This document shows, piece by piece, positions 41,339 through 49,674 of a DNA stretch of 54,687 nt. The translations under genes were made by a program, and so were the position numbers. Each line of letters opens with the position of its first letter. Position 1 is the stretch's first letter. Source of the stretch: CAYPZU01 sp964415395. GTDB lineage: Bacteria > Chlamydiota > Chlamydiia > Chlamydiales > SM23-39. The notes beneath the pieces are model-generated. The model saw nothing but the letters and a program-made list of their open reading frames with translations. It had not been told where the DNA came from and made no database searches. Location: positions 1 through 54,687 of the forward strand of contig CAYPZU010000004.1 in the NCBI GenBank assembly GCA_964415395.1. Direction: 5' to 3'.

Positions 41339-41988
41339 TCAAAAAACATCTCCTTACCGGCATCGTCATCCTCCTTCCAGTTGCTCTGACCCTCGTCGTA
41401 ATCATCTTCCTCTTCGATTTTTTTACGACCCCTTTCGTCACGATCCTCAATCCGGCGATCCACCTCGTCGAAACCCAGCTTCCGTTCCCCGTGCCCCATT
41501 GGTTCGTCCTCTTCCTCTCCCGCCTCTTTTCGCTCGCGTTTCTCTGCTTCTTCATCCTCTTCCTCGGCTTTGTCACTCAGTGGCTCCTCATCAAAAACCT
41601 CTTCGGCCTGGGCAATAAAATCATGTCCCGCATCCCGATCATCAAAACGATCTACAAAGTCGCCCACGAGATTTTTAGCGCCCTCTTTGCGACTGACGGG
41701 AAGAAAGCATTTAAAGAGGCGGTTATGGTTCCGTTCCCCCACAAAGGGAGCTACTGCATGGGATTCCGCGCCGGAGAAGTCGCTGAAGAGTGCAGGGAAA
41801 AAATACCCGTCCCGGTCGCCTCGGTTTTCGTCCCTACTGCGCCCCACCCGATTTCAGGCTTCCTCGTCCTCGTGCCCGAAAGCGACGTCAAAACCGTCGA
41901 CCTGTCGAATGAGGAAGCGCTTAAATTCCTCGTCTCCTGCGGCATGATCGTCCCCGAAGCCCCTGCAAGGCCGCTCAATGAAACCTGA
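41335..41988 (+). CDS. DUF502 family membrane protein, copy 2
   Basis: Diverged tandem duplicate of the preceding gene: LLTGIVILLPVALTLVVIIFL, IPIIKTIYKVAHEIFSALF and FVPTAPHPISGFLVLVP align with its counterparts throughout. 217 aa, two membrane segments. It overlaps copy 1 by four bases and holC by eleven, so all three are co-translated. Confidence 0.88.
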   Translation: MIKKHLLTGIVILLPVALTLVVIIFLFDFFTTPFVTILNPAIHLVETQLPFPVPHWFVLFLSRLFSLAFLCFFILFLGFVTQWLLIKNLFGLGNKIMSRIPIIKTIYKVAHEIFSALFATDGKKAFKEAVMVPFPHKGSYCMGFRAGEVAEECREKIPVPVASVFVPTAPHPISGFLVLVPESDVKTVDLSNEEALKFLVSCGMIVPEAPARPLNET

Positions 41989-42406
41989 CCTCCCCCTCTC
42001 CCGCGTCGTCTTTTTCCAGGTTCAGGACAGCGCCTCCAAACTCAAGAAAATAGTTGAATCCGCCCAGTACCATTTCGAGCGGAAAGAGCCAATCCTCATT
42101 CTCGTCGAGGACGCCCGTTCGCAGGAGTTCGTAGACGAACTCCTCTGGAAACTCCCCGAATCGAGCTTCCTGCCCCACATAGCCGCCGACACCCCCGTCC
42201 CGGACCTCGTCGCCGTCTCTAAAGCCAAATTCAACGTCAACCAGGCGAAAGCCGCCTTCAACCTCTGCCCCACCCCGCTCCTCATCGAAGGCCCTTTCCG
42301 GATCATCTACGAATTCGAAGATCTCACCTCGCCTGCCAAAAAATCCCTTTCTTCGATCCGGTACGACGCCTACAAACAGGCCCGCTACGCCATCGAAGCC
42401 CGCTAA
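41978..42406 (+). CDS. holC: DNA polymerase III chi subunit-like protein
   Basis: 142-aa protein resembling HolC, the clamp-loader accessory subunit that contacts SSB. VVFFQVQDSASKLKKIVESA at the start, then ILILVEDARSQEFVDELLWK and ESSFLPHIAAD match the chi pattern (shared words L-I-x-x-E-D and L-W...P-x-S-F-x-P-H). LLIEGPFRII replaces the usual second half less exactly. Chlamydial replication genes are otherwise conventional, so this role is plausible. It is the last gene before a strong promoter. Confidence 0.75.
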   Translation: MKPDLPLSRVVFFQVQDSASKLKKIVESAQYHFERKEPILILVEDARSQEFVDELLWKLPESSFLPHIAADTPVPDLVAVSKAKFNVNQAKAAFNLCPTPLLIEGPFRIIYEFEDLTSPAKKSLSSIRYDAYKQARYAIEAR

Positions 42407-42430
42407 CAGTCCTTAAAATATTTTTCACCA

Positions 42431-42459
42431 TTGCCGAATTGTCGCCTTTTCTTTATAAT
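42431..42459 (+). promoter_or_regulatory. Strong sigma70/sigma66-type promoter
   Basis: TTGCCG (42431-42436), a 17-base spacer, TATAAT (42454-42459). It should start transcription about 25 bases before the 58-aa gene and drive the small-basic-protein genes. It is the best promoter match in the window, fitting a highly expressed small protein. Confidence 0.8.
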
Positions 42460-42491
42460 TTCCCATTCATACAACGCGATCGGAGAACAAC

Positions 42492-42668
42492 ATGACTCGG
42501 ATGAGTAAACAAGGGAAAGTTCGGCACGAATCCCCGCGCCGTCCCCGCCCGCCTGCTCCTAAAACAGGCCCCAAAAGAGACAAACTGGAATTCGGACACA
42601 AAATTCACGCCAATGCGGCTCCTGCAACAGATGCTGCGGCTAACCGATTCATCCCTAAAATTGGATAA
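42492..42668 (+). CDS. Small basic, Pro-rich protein (58 aa)
   Basis: Not recognised with certainty. ATG 42492 is preceded by GGAG at a 7-base spacing and by a near-consensus promoter. The sequence starts MTRMSKQGKVRHESPRRPRP and ends NRFIPKIG; it is rich in Lys, Arg and Pro and has no hydrophobic segment. Two nearby in-frame ATGs (codons 1 and 4) are possible starts. It directly precedes the Chlamydia/Verrucomicrobia small basic protein, with six bases between them, so it may likewise be nucleic-acid or ribosome associated. Confidence 0.75.
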   Translation: MTRMSKQGKVRHESPRRPRPPAPKTGPKRDKLEFGHKIHANAAPATDAAANRFIPKIG

Positions 42669-42674
42669 AGAACC

Positions 42675-42839
42675 ATGACAAGACACGGAAGCTACGGCAA
42701 AAGCAACAAGGGCGGAAAAAAACGGAACGTCCTGAAGCGCTTCGAGCGCATCGACGTCCTCCGCAAATTAGGCAAGTGGAACGACGGACAAAACAAGCGA
42801 GTCACGGGCCTGCCCAAAACTCCTTCTACAGCCGTATAA
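42675..42839 (+). CDS. Small basic protein, Chlamydia/Verrucomicrobia family
   Basis: 54-aa very basic protein starting MTRHGSYGKSNKGGKKRNVL and ending VTGLPKTPSTAV. It matches the lineage-specific small basic protein family (TIGR04137, Chlam_Ver_rRNA), found in chlamydiae and verrucomicrobia and thought to be rRNA or ribosome associated. It is a good phylogenetic marker for this window. It lies in a two-gene unit under a strong promoter and ahead of a hairpin at 42846-42863. ybeY follows, itself a ribosome-maturation gene. Confidence 0.9.
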   Translation: MTRHGSYGKSNKGGKKRNVLKRFERIDVLRKLGKWNDGQNKRVTGLPKTPSTAV

Positions 42840-42845
42840 ATTACA

Positions 42846-42863
42846 GGGAGCCGCAAGGCTCCC
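42846..42863 (+). terminator. Hairpin after the small basic protein gene
   Basis: GGGAGCC (42846-42852), loop GCAA, GGCTCCC (42857-42863). It is followed by TTCCCCCC rather than a T-run, so it may attenuate transcription into ybeY or protect the 3' end rather than fully terminate. Confidence 0.55.
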
Positions 42864-42872
42864 TTCCCCCCT

Positions 42873-43313
42873 GTGAAAATACACATATCCAACCAGCAAA
42901 AATCACTCCTCCTGGCCAAGCCTGCAATTAAGGCTCTGGTAGAGGCGACCCTGTCCCATCTTAAAATCTCCTGCGACGAAGTGAGCCTTTACTTCGTAAA
43001 TGAAAAAAAAATCTGCCAGCTCCACGAACATTTCTTCAACGACCCCACCCCTACCGACTGCATCTCATTCCCTCTCGACGACTCCCATCTCGGCGAAGTC
43101 TTTGTCTGCCCAGCCACTGCAATCGCCTATGCCGAGCAGCGCGGGCTAGACCCCTTTGACGAAACGGCCCTCTACATCATCCACGGGCTCCTCCACCTCG
43201 CAGGCTATGACGACCTGGAACCCAAAGCAAGAAGAACCATGCGGAAAAAAGAGAAAAGCTGTATGGATCATCTCAGGCTGAAAGGAATTTCGCTCAAGCC
43301 CCGCCGCGAGTAA
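42873..43313 (+). CDS. ybeY: Endoribonuclease YbeY
   Basis: Zinc-dependent RNase involved in 16S rRNA 3'-end maturation and ribosome quality control. SLYFVNEKKICQLHEHFF and PTPTDCISFPLDD are typical, and the metal motif appears as HGLLHLAGYDD. In most bacteria this reads H-G-x-L-H-L-x-G-Y-D-H, so the third ligand His is replaced by Asp here. The start is GTG 42873 (KIHISNQQ follows). 146 aa. The order with the CBS protein matches Chlamydia CT422-CT423. Confidence 0.9.
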   Translation: MKIHISNQQKSLLLAKPAIKALVEATLSHLKISCDEVSLYFVNEKKICQLHEHFFNDPTPTDCISFPLDDSHLGEVFVCPATAIAYAEQRGLDPFDETALYIIHGLLHLAGYDDLEPKARRTMRKKEKSCMDHLRLKGISLKPRRE

Positions 43314-43320
43314 GAAGATT

Positions 43321-44664
43321 ATGGTTGCCTTCCTGATCGAGAGCCCTGCGCTCCCCCTCATCTTTCTCTTTGCTTCGCTCGTCCTCACCACTTGCAGCAC
43401 CTCGCTCCTGCGCCTGGGCAAATTCAAGTCGAAAGAACTCTTCCGCTCGGAAGGAAGACCTCTCTTCTTCTTCCGCCCCCTCCTCAAATCGTTCTTCCCG
43501 AAAAACGAATGGGAAAACCTCTACTATTCGATTTCTCTCAGCAAACACATCTACGAACTCGCCTACGCCACGTCGAGCTTCTTCTACCTCATGTCGTCGA
43601 TCCCCGAGCTGCACGAAATCATCGTCGAAGCGCCCTCCGCGCACGACTGGCTCCCCCTCCTCTTTATCGGAGGCTCGATCATCGCTCTCTCCGTCATCCT
43701 CGACTTCTCGCTGCGCCTCCTGGCCAACGTCTGGAGCCGCCCCCTTCTCCGGCTCGCCGCCCCCTTCGCATCCCTCTTCCTGATCCTCCTCTTCCCGCTC
43801 GTCGGACTTTTCCTTCAATTCACCCGCGGCCTCCTGCGCAAAGTCCACCTCGAAGAAGAGTCGGGCGAAATCCTGACCGACAAAACGAAACTCCGCGAGA
43901 TGATCCGCGAATCGGAACTGCAGCACCACCTTGACGCCAGCGACCAGAAGCTCATCAGCTCCTTCGTCAGCTTTAAAAACAGAGTCGCCAAAGAAATCAT
44001 GGTTCCCCGCGTCGACGTCTTCAGCCTTCCCTCCAACACCCCCTTGCGCGAAGCGGCCCGCCTCTTCGCCTCCGAAGGCTACAGCCGGATCCCCATCTAT
44101 AAAGAAACTCTCGACCAGATCATCGGCGTCGCCCTCTACAAAGACCTCCTCCGCTGCTTCGCAGACCCATCCCTCGACCTCGACGCCCCTCTAGAAACTC
44201 TCGCCAAACCCGTTCTCTACGCTCCTGAGAACAAAAAGATCTCCCAGCTCCTGCAGGAATTCCGCGGCAAGCAGATCCACATGGCGATCATCGTCGATGA
44301 ATACGGCGGCACCGAAGGAATCGTCACCATCGAAGACATCCTCGAAGAACTCGTCGGCGAGATCGAAGACGAATACGATATCGGCGAAGACCGCGATTTC
44401 TGGGAACTGCCCACAGGCGGCTGGGTCGTCGACGCCAAGATGAGCATCAACGACATCCAGGACCAGCTCGGCGTCCGGATTCCAGAAAACCCCGAATACG
44501 AAACGATCGGCGGCTACGTCTTCCATTGCGCCGGCACCATTCCCGCCAAAGGGTGGCGCCTTTCGCATGACGACTTCGACCTCGAAGTCCTCTCCTCAAA
44601 CGAGCGCTCCATCAAAAAGATCAAAATCGTCCCCCGCTCCAAGCCTCCCTCCGAAATTTCCTAA
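43321..44664 (+). CDS. CBS-domain, CorC/HlyC-type membrane protein
   Basis: Hemolysin-like (TlyC/CorC/DUF21) membrane protein, 447 aa. N-terminal membrane region with segments at about 5-25, 112-135 and 143-170. Then paired CBS domains starting near EIMVPRVDVFSLPSNTPL and containing GYSRIPIYKETLDQIIGVALYKDLL and MAIIVDEYGGTEGIVTIEDILEELVGEIEDE. It ends in a CorC_HlyC transporter-associated domain with GGWVVDAKMSINDI and YETIGGYVFHCAGTIP. Probably a Mg2+/Co2+-related transporter or regulator; true haemolysis is not implied. It starts 7 bases after ybeY. Confidence 0.92.
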   Translation: MVAFLIESPALPLIFLFASLVLTTCSTSLLRLGKFKSKELFRSEGRPLFFFRPLLKSFFPKNEWENLYYSISLSKHIYELAYATSSFFYLMSSIPELHEIIVEAPSAHDWLPLLFIGGSIIALSVILDFSLRLLANVWSRPLLRLAAPFASLFLILLFPLVGLFLQFTRGLLRKVHLEEESGEILTDKTKLREMIRESELQHHLDASDQKLISSFVSFKNRVAKEIMVPRVDVFSLPSNTPLREAARLFASEGYSRIPIYKETLDQIIGVALYKDLLRCFADPSLDLDAPLETLAKPVLYAPENKKISQLLQEFRGKQIHMAIIVDEYGGTEGIVTIEDILEELVGEIEDEYDIGEDRDFWELPTGGWVVDAKMSINDIQDQLGVRIPENPEYETIGGYVFHCAGTIPAKGWRLSHDDFDLEVLSSNERSIKKIKIVPRSKPPSEIS

Positions 44665-44767
44665 CCCTCAAAGAAAAACGGACTGGATACAGCTCCGTGC
44701 TGCAAGCCCCCTTGCAAAAGAATGGAGGTTGGGGCAAAATGGATCCTCAATTTGAGGGAGTTCCGGA

Positions 44768-46687
44768 ATGAGAAGATCGATCTGCTATTGCGAACCGAAT
44801 GCCGCTCTCGCCGGCGAACCTTCCACTTGGAAATTTATCTATACGACGGCCAGCCACCTGCCGAAGGGAACCAAGCTGAAGTTCGACCTGAGCAGCAAAG
44901 GCCGCTCGATGGACTGGCAGATTCCCCAAACCAATCTCAAAGAAAAAAATAATTTGATCTGGGCCGAGGCTGGAGGAAAAGTATTCGCCGCGTCGCAAAT
45001 CGACGATCCTCAAACCCTGGCGCCCGCTTATGAATTCGTCCTGCCTCTCGAAGTGAAGCCCGGCGAGACGGTCTCCATCCATATGGGAAACCCCGACAGA
45101 GACCCCAAGAAAGGAAACGCCTGCCAGAAATCGGTTCAAAGAAGACGCCCCTTTTTGCTTCACATCGACCCGAAAGGCAAAGGGGACTACAAAGAAACCG
45201 AAACATTTTATCTCGACGTCCGCGGAAATCATCTGAAAGCGCTCCGGATCATCGCTCCCTCTCTCGTCAGCCGCAACAAGCGGTTCGACGTAATCGTCCG
45301 ATTCGAAGACATCTACGGAAACCTCACCTCGAACGCGCCTGAAGGGACGCTGATCGATTTGAGCTACGAGCACCTGAGAGAAAACTTAAGCTGGAAGCTG
45401 TTCGTCCCCGAAACAGGATTCATCGCTCTTCCCAACCTCTATTTCAACGAGCCGGGAATCTACAAGATCCAACTCCGGAACCTGAAGACGAAAGAACAGT
45501 TCTACTCCCCTCCGATCAAATGCCTCCCCGAAGGCGCTCTCAGCCTCTATTGGGGCGTGCTCCACGGAGAATCGGAGCGGATCGACTCGGCTGAAAATAT
45601 CGAATCGTTCCTCCGCCATATGCGCGACGACAAAGCGCTCCAGTTCTTCTCCACTTCGTGCTTTGAAAGCGAAGAAGAAACCTCCAACGACGTCTGGAAA
45701 GAGATTGTCCAGCAGATCGCCGAATTTAATGAAGACGACCGTTTTGTCGCCATGCTCGGCTTCCAGTGGCAGGGAGAAACGAAGGAAGAAGGGCTGCGCC
45801 ATTTCATCTACTCGAAAGACAGCAAGCCGATCCTGCGCCGCAAAGACACGAAAAACAACTCGCTCAAGAAGATCTACAAGACGAACAACGCAAAAGAAAT
45901 GATCGCTCTCCCTTCTTTCACAATGGGCAAGCAGACGTGCTACGACTTTGCGGACTTCAATCCCGACTTCGAACGGGTTGCCGAAATCTACAACGCCTGG
46001 GGCTCGTCCGAATGCAGCGCTAAAGAAGGGAACCTCCGCCCCATCCACGGCAGCAAGAGCGGAATCCAGGAAACAGCGGAAGGCTCTCTCCAGAAAGCAC
46101 TCAATGCAGGCTGTAGGTTCGGCTTCACCGCCGGCGGACTCGACGACCGCGGTCCTTACAGCGGACTCTACGACGCCGACCAGACTCAATATTCGCCCGG
46201 ACTCACAGCGATCCTTGCCAAAGAACACAACCGAATCGCCCTCCTTGAAGCGCTCCAAGCCCGTTCCTGCTACGCGACGACAGGCGAACGGATCATCATC
46301 GGCCTTCACATCGCCGGATTCGGCATGGGATCGGAAATCGAAACAAAAAACCGCCCCGGCCTTGAATTCAACCGGCACATCACCGGCTACGCCATCGGCA
46401 CGCAGCCTCTCAAGGAAGCAGTCCTGATCCGAAACGGAAAAATCTTCAAAAATATCCCCGTCAAAGACGAGAAGGCCGAGTTCGAGATCGACGACACCGA
46501 ACTACTCAGCCAGGTCGCCATCGAAGGCAAAGGAGACAAACCTCCCTTCGCCTACTATTATCTCCGCGTCGTGCAGACAGACGGCCACATCGCGTGGAGC
46601 TCGCCCATCTGGGTCGACCTCACTTCGCGTTCCGCTCCGCTCAACGCCGGGAAGAAGAACAAGAAAAAAGTCAAAGAAAGCGAATAG
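44768..46687 (+). CDS. DUF3604 (PHP-like) family protein, altered metal site
   Basis: 639 aa; the C-terminal two thirds follow DUF3604, a PHP-like metal-dependent hydrolase family. YWGVLHGESERIDSAENIESF stands where the family has GDLHxHTxxSDG. FSTSCFES stands where it has TDH. EFNEDDRFVAMLGFQWQGE, CRFGFTAGGLDDRGPYSGL and LLEALQARSCYATTGERI are well conserved. Several metal-binding His/Asp positions are changed, so catalysis may be lost or altered. The N-terminal 230 residues are beta-rich. There is no signal peptide. ATG 44768 has GAGGGAG upstream, partly within a small 5-bp stem. The Lys-rich end KKNKKKVKESE precedes a terminator hairpin. Confidence 0.75.
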   Translation: MRRSICYCEPNAALAGEPSTWKFIYTTASHLPKGTKLKFDLSSKGRSMDWQIPQTNLKEKNNLIWAEAGGKVFAASQIDDPQTLAPAYEFVLPLEVKPGETVSIHMGNPDRDPKKGNACQKSVQRRRPFLLHIDPKGKGDYKETETFYLDVRGNHLKALRIIAPSLVSRNKRFDVIVRFEDIYGNLTSNAPEGTLIDLSYEHLRENLSWKLFVPETGFIALPNLYFNEPGIYKIQLRNLKTKEQFYSPPIKCLPEGALSLYWGVLHGESERIDSAENIESFLRHMRDDKALQFFSTSCFESEEETSNDVWKEIVQQIAEFNEDDRFVAMLGFQWQGETKEEGLRHFIYSKDSKPILRRKDTKNNSLKKIYKTNNAKEMIALPSFTMGKQTCYDFADFNPDFERVAEIYNAWGSSECSAKEGNLRPIHGSKSGIQETAEGSLQKALNAGCRFGFTAGGLDDRGPYSGLYDADQTQYSPGLTAILAKEHNRIALLEALQARSCYATTGERIIIGLHIAGFGMGSEIETKNRPGLEFNRHITGYAIGTQPLKEAVLIRNGKIFKNIPVKDEKAEFEIDDTELLSQVAIEGKGDKPPFAYYYLRVVQTDGHIAWSSPIWVDLTSRSAPLNAGKKNKKKVKESE

Positions 46688-46692
46688 AAAAA

Positions 46693-46710
46693 GGCCGCGT
46701 TCCCGCGGCC
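46693..46710. terminator. Bidirectional terminator between convergent genes
   Basis: GGCCGCG (46693-46699), loop TTCC, CGCGGCC (46704-46710). On the minus strand five T follow, which makes a good terminator for the 117-aa gene. On the plus strand the tail is CTTT then A-run, weaker for the DUF3604 gene. Confidence 0.8.
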
Positions 46711-46726
46711 CTTTAAAAAAAATTGA

Positions 46727-47080
46727 CTACTTCTGAAGAGCTTCCAATTGTTTGCGGGCTTGCCGGGCCATTTCTTGGCATGCTTTGCCGATCTGAACCT
46801 GCGCATCTCCAGAGATATACGAACATCCCATCGGGGTGAAGAGACACTCCTGCTTTGCGTATGCATAGATTTTCAAGGCTGTTTCCAGATTACCTTTCGT
46901 AGGCGATGCAAGGAGATCCTGCATCGTATATTTGCACTGCGTAGCGTTTTTCGGCTGATCCAGATCCATTTTTTCGTAGCGGGATTTTTCCTCTTGGCCA
47001 AAGGTGTAAGAGCGGCTTCTCACGGCAGCAGCAGCGGGGGAAATGGGGATAGCGCCAATAGGTGTAGGTGCAGAGGACAT
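46727..47080 (-). CDS. Uncharacterised small protein (117 aa)
   Basis: Not recognised. Starts MSSAPTPIGAIPISPAAAAV (Ala/Pro-rich, no clear signal) and continues with a helical part holding four Cys: QCKYTMQDLL, KQECLFTPMGCSYISG and IGKACQEMARQARKQ. It is transcribed alone, away from maf, with a good terminator after it. The compact size, Ala/Pro-rich start and isolation would also fit a small secreted or developmentally regulated protein, but nothing proves it. Confidence 0.6.
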   Translation of the reverse strand: MSSAPTPIGAIPISPAAAAVRSRSYTFGQEEKSRYEKMDLDQPKNATQCKYTMQDLLASPTKGNLETALKIYAYAKQECLFTPMGCSYISGDAQVQIGKACQEMARQARKQLEALQK

Positions 47081-47388
47081 AAATGATGATTTCCTTAGAT
47101 TTGGGTTGGGTTTCGCCCGAAGAGTTTACCCCATCTCCCCCCTAAAAATCAATCGGCGCGAAATGCATTTTGAGCTGCAAGATCCTCGTACTCCAACTTA
47201 TAAATTTTCACAAGAAGTTGGCCTAGATTTTTCTGTCCTGCAAAGCGCGGAGTGCGCCGGCAACTTGCATCAAGTTGTCTAGCGCGAGCGCACAGCTGGG
47301 CGGGAAAAGATAGGTCAAATTCTCTGAAAATTTTAAAGGCGGGGTACTAGGCTCTTGTGGCATACTCCGTCACTTTTCAGGAGAATTT
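47081..47388. other. 308-base divergent intergenic region with small palindromes
   Basis: Separates divergent 46727-47080 and maf. It contains AAATGCATTT (47161-47170), CCAACTT/AAGTTGG (47193-47199/47215-47221) and a 7-bp hairpin CAACTTG/CAAGTTG (47261-47267/47271-47277, loop CAT). The sequence CAACTT thus recurs within 80 bases in both orientations, possibly an operator or repeat. I see no believable gene. Confidence 0.45.
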
Positions 47389-47976
47389 ATGGAGCTGATC
47401 CTCGGTTCCCAGTCGCCCAGGCGAAGGGAAATACTCAACTTTTTCTCAATTCCCTTCAAACAGGTAAGCCCCGATTTCGACGAAACCCTGGTCGCGTTCC
47501 AGGGAGATCCGGCCGACTTCGCGTCGGAGGTAGCCCACAGGAAAGCACTCTGCCTGATGGAGCGGTTTCCTAAAGAGGTGATTCTGACAGCCGATACGAT
47601 CGTCTACCGGAACCGGCGGCTCTTCATGAAGCCGGAGACGATGGAAGAGGCCCACGCGATGGTCCGCGAGCTGTCAGGAAAGCGGCACCAGGTGTTTACC
47701 GGCGTCTGCGTCATCAGCCGCGGGGAATCTTTTGTCGAGGCGGAAGAATCGGGCGTCGAATTCCACGAACTCACTGATTCTCAGATCCGCGCGTACCATC
47801 AATTCTTCCATCCTCTCGACAAAGCGGGAGGGTACGCCATCCAAAAAGGAGGAAGCCTCATTGTCAAAAGAATCGAAGGGTGCTATTACAACATCATGGG
47901 GCTGCCGATCCACACCGTCCGCCGCTTGCTGTTGAAAGTAGGAATTGATCTATGGGATTATCTCAAGTCCGTATAG
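47389..47976 (+). CDS. maf: Maf-like nucleotide pyrophosphatase
   Basis: House-cleaning pyrophosphatase that hydrolyses (d)TTP/UTP or modified nucleotides. LILGSQSPRRREIL, ILTADTIVYR and DKAGGYAIQKGG are the family motifs; the Asp in TADT is the catalytic base. 195 aa. ATG 47389 has AGGAG at a 5-base spacing. It overlaps the HEAT-repeat gene by 25 bases. The order maf-HEAT-lptD agrees with Chlamydia CT349-CT351. Confidence 0.93.
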   Translation: MELILGSQSPRRREILNFFSIPFKQVSPDFDETLVAFQGDPADFASEVAHRKALCLMERFPKEVILTADTIVYRNRRLFMKPETMEEAHAMVRELSGKRHQVFTGVCVISRGESFVEAEESGVEFHELTDSQIRAYHQFFHPLDKAGGYAIQKGGSLIVKRIEGCYYNIMGLPIHTVRRLLLKVGIDLWDYLKSV

Positions 47977-49631
47977 CTTTAGCTCTTAGCCTGGCGGCCC
48001 TGCCTCTGATGGCGGCCCACGAGGAAGCGAAACTCCACGCTCTTTACCTGATGCAGCAGAATCAGGTTGAAGAGTCGATCGAGCGGTACCGCGAATATTC
48101 GGACCTGACCGGACGGCATGACTTCGAGGTGCTGCAGCAGATGGGCCTGATTTTGCTGCAGAAAGGGATCCAGAGCGAAGATCCCCAGACGTTTATGATG
48201 ACTTTATTTGGAGCGGGCCTCTCCGGATCGGTCGGCGCGATCGAGATCCTCGAAAGGGGCCTCGCCCATCCCGACCCGCAAGTGCAGCTCCTCTCACTCC
48301 ACTTCCTCGCCAAAATCGACGACGACCACACGAGCGAGCTGCTGAACCGGGCGATGAGCTCCGATTATCTCGCGATCCGGATGGAAGCCGCCTTCTATAT
48401 GTGCCAAAGGAAACACCCCCACGCCGTCGGGCAGATCGAAGGGCTGATGTTCCGCCTGCCTCCGGTTTTCAAACCGTTCTTCCCCTCCCTTTTCGCTCTC
48501 CTGGGTACCAACGAGGCCACCGCCTCGCTCCGCAGACTTATCGAAGATCCCGATCCCCAGGTGCGCGTCGAGTCGATCCTCAACGTCGCCAAACTCGGAA
48601 GGGACGACTTCCTCCCCATCCTCCGGAAACGGCTGACTCATAACCATATCGCGGAACTCGAAGCGACTGTGTTTGCGATGGGCGCCCTCAAAGACAGCTC
48701 GTCGATCCCCAAACTCAAAAAACTGGCGTCATCAGGCTCCGAATCGGTCCGCCTCGCCGCCAGCATCGCGCTTCTCCAATTCGGCGACCGCTCCTTCGTC
48801 CCGCAGATCGAAGAGATGGCGAAAAACTTCAACCTCTTCGCCGTCGCAGCCTTGGGCGGCATCTCGGAAACGGAAGAGACGCTCGCGAAACTCGTCCGCT
48901 CGGGAGATCTCCAGGTCCGGATCAATGCCGCCGTCGCGCTCCTCCAAAGACGGGACCCGCGCTGCATCCACGCCCTGACCGAAATCCTCGCCGAAGACGC
49001 GCGCGATCTCGCCTTCCACCCCTTCACCTCTGTCGGCCGCACCCTCTCCGCCTTCAAAGCGGTTCCTTCCGCAGAACTCCACTCGAAAAACCCGACGATC
49101 GACCTTAGCTATTCCCAGGCGATCCGCGAACACCTGCTCCGGGAATCGATCCATCTCCCCGAAACGCAATTCCTCCAGATTTGCCGCACCCTTTTCAACC
49201 GGCAGCAAAACGACCTGATCCCGACGGCAATCGCCCTCCTCGAAAGCCTCCGCACCGACGCCGCGATCGCCCTCCTCAAAGAAGGCGCATCGAAAACCGC
49301 AGCCCCGCTCATCCGCGACTACTGCCACCTCTCCCTCTACCGCCTCAAACAGGAAGGCCCTTACGAAGAATACATCAACCGCTGGGTCATGCAGCAGCGC
49401 GACGCAGAGCTGATCCGGCTCAAGCCTCTCCTTCCGTGGAAATACCGGATGGAACAATCCGACTACACCCTCTCCGCAGAGGAAACTTCGCGCCTTCTCA
49501 TCGAATCGTTCCTTTCCATCGCAAGCCGCAGAGACGAGCGAAGCATCGCTTTCCTTCTCCAGGCGATCCAGCTCGGCAACTCGAAAAACCGCTACGCCCT
49601 CATGGGACTTCTCATGAAAGCGACTGAATAA
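47952..49631 (+). CDS. Exported HEAT-repeat protein
   Basis: 559 aa with a signal peptide (MGLSQVRIALALSLAALPLM) and a series of short two-helix repeats of the HEAT/PBS-lyase type, for example LIEDPDPQVRVESILNVAKLG, LASSGSESVRLAASIALLQFG and LVRSGDLQVRINAAVALLQ. Such proteins are scaffolds; a periplasmic role near outer-membrane assembly is suggested by the neighbouring lptD. No enzyme motif was seen. Confidence 0.8.
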   Translation: MGLSQVRIALALSLAALPLMAAHEEAKLHALYLMQQNQVEESIERYREYSDLTGRHDFEVLQQMGLILLQKGIQSEDPQTFMMTLFGAGLSGSVGAIEILERGLAHPDPQVQLLSLHFLAKIDDDHTSELLNRAMSSDYLAIRMEAAFYMCQRKHPHAVGQIEGLMFRLPPVFKPFFPSLFALLGTNEATASLRRLIEDPDPQVRVESILNVAKLGRDDFLPILRKRLTHNHIAELEATVFAMGALKDSSSIPKLKKLASSGSESVRLAASIALLQFGDRSFVPQIEEMAKNFNLFAVAALGGISETEETLAKLVRSGDLQVRINAAVALLQRRDPRCIHALTEILAEDARDLAFHPFTSVGRTLSAFKAVPSAELHSKNPTIDLSYSQAIREHLLRESIHLPETQFLQICRTLFNRQQNDLIPTAIALLESLRTDAAIALLKEGASKTAAPLIRDYCHLSLYRLKQEGPYEEYINRWVMQQRDAELIRLKPLLPWKYRMEQSDYTLSAEETSRLLIESFLSIASRRDERSIAFLLQAIQLGNSKNRYALMGLLMKATE

Positions 49632-49674
49632 GCAGTTCCTTTATCTTTAAGAAAAATCGTTCTATGATTTTTCC

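Noticed and set aside
47043..47282. 79-codon plus-strand frame in the divergent gap
   Set aside because: Begins antisense within the 117-aa gene and crosses palindromes; no ribosome-binding site.
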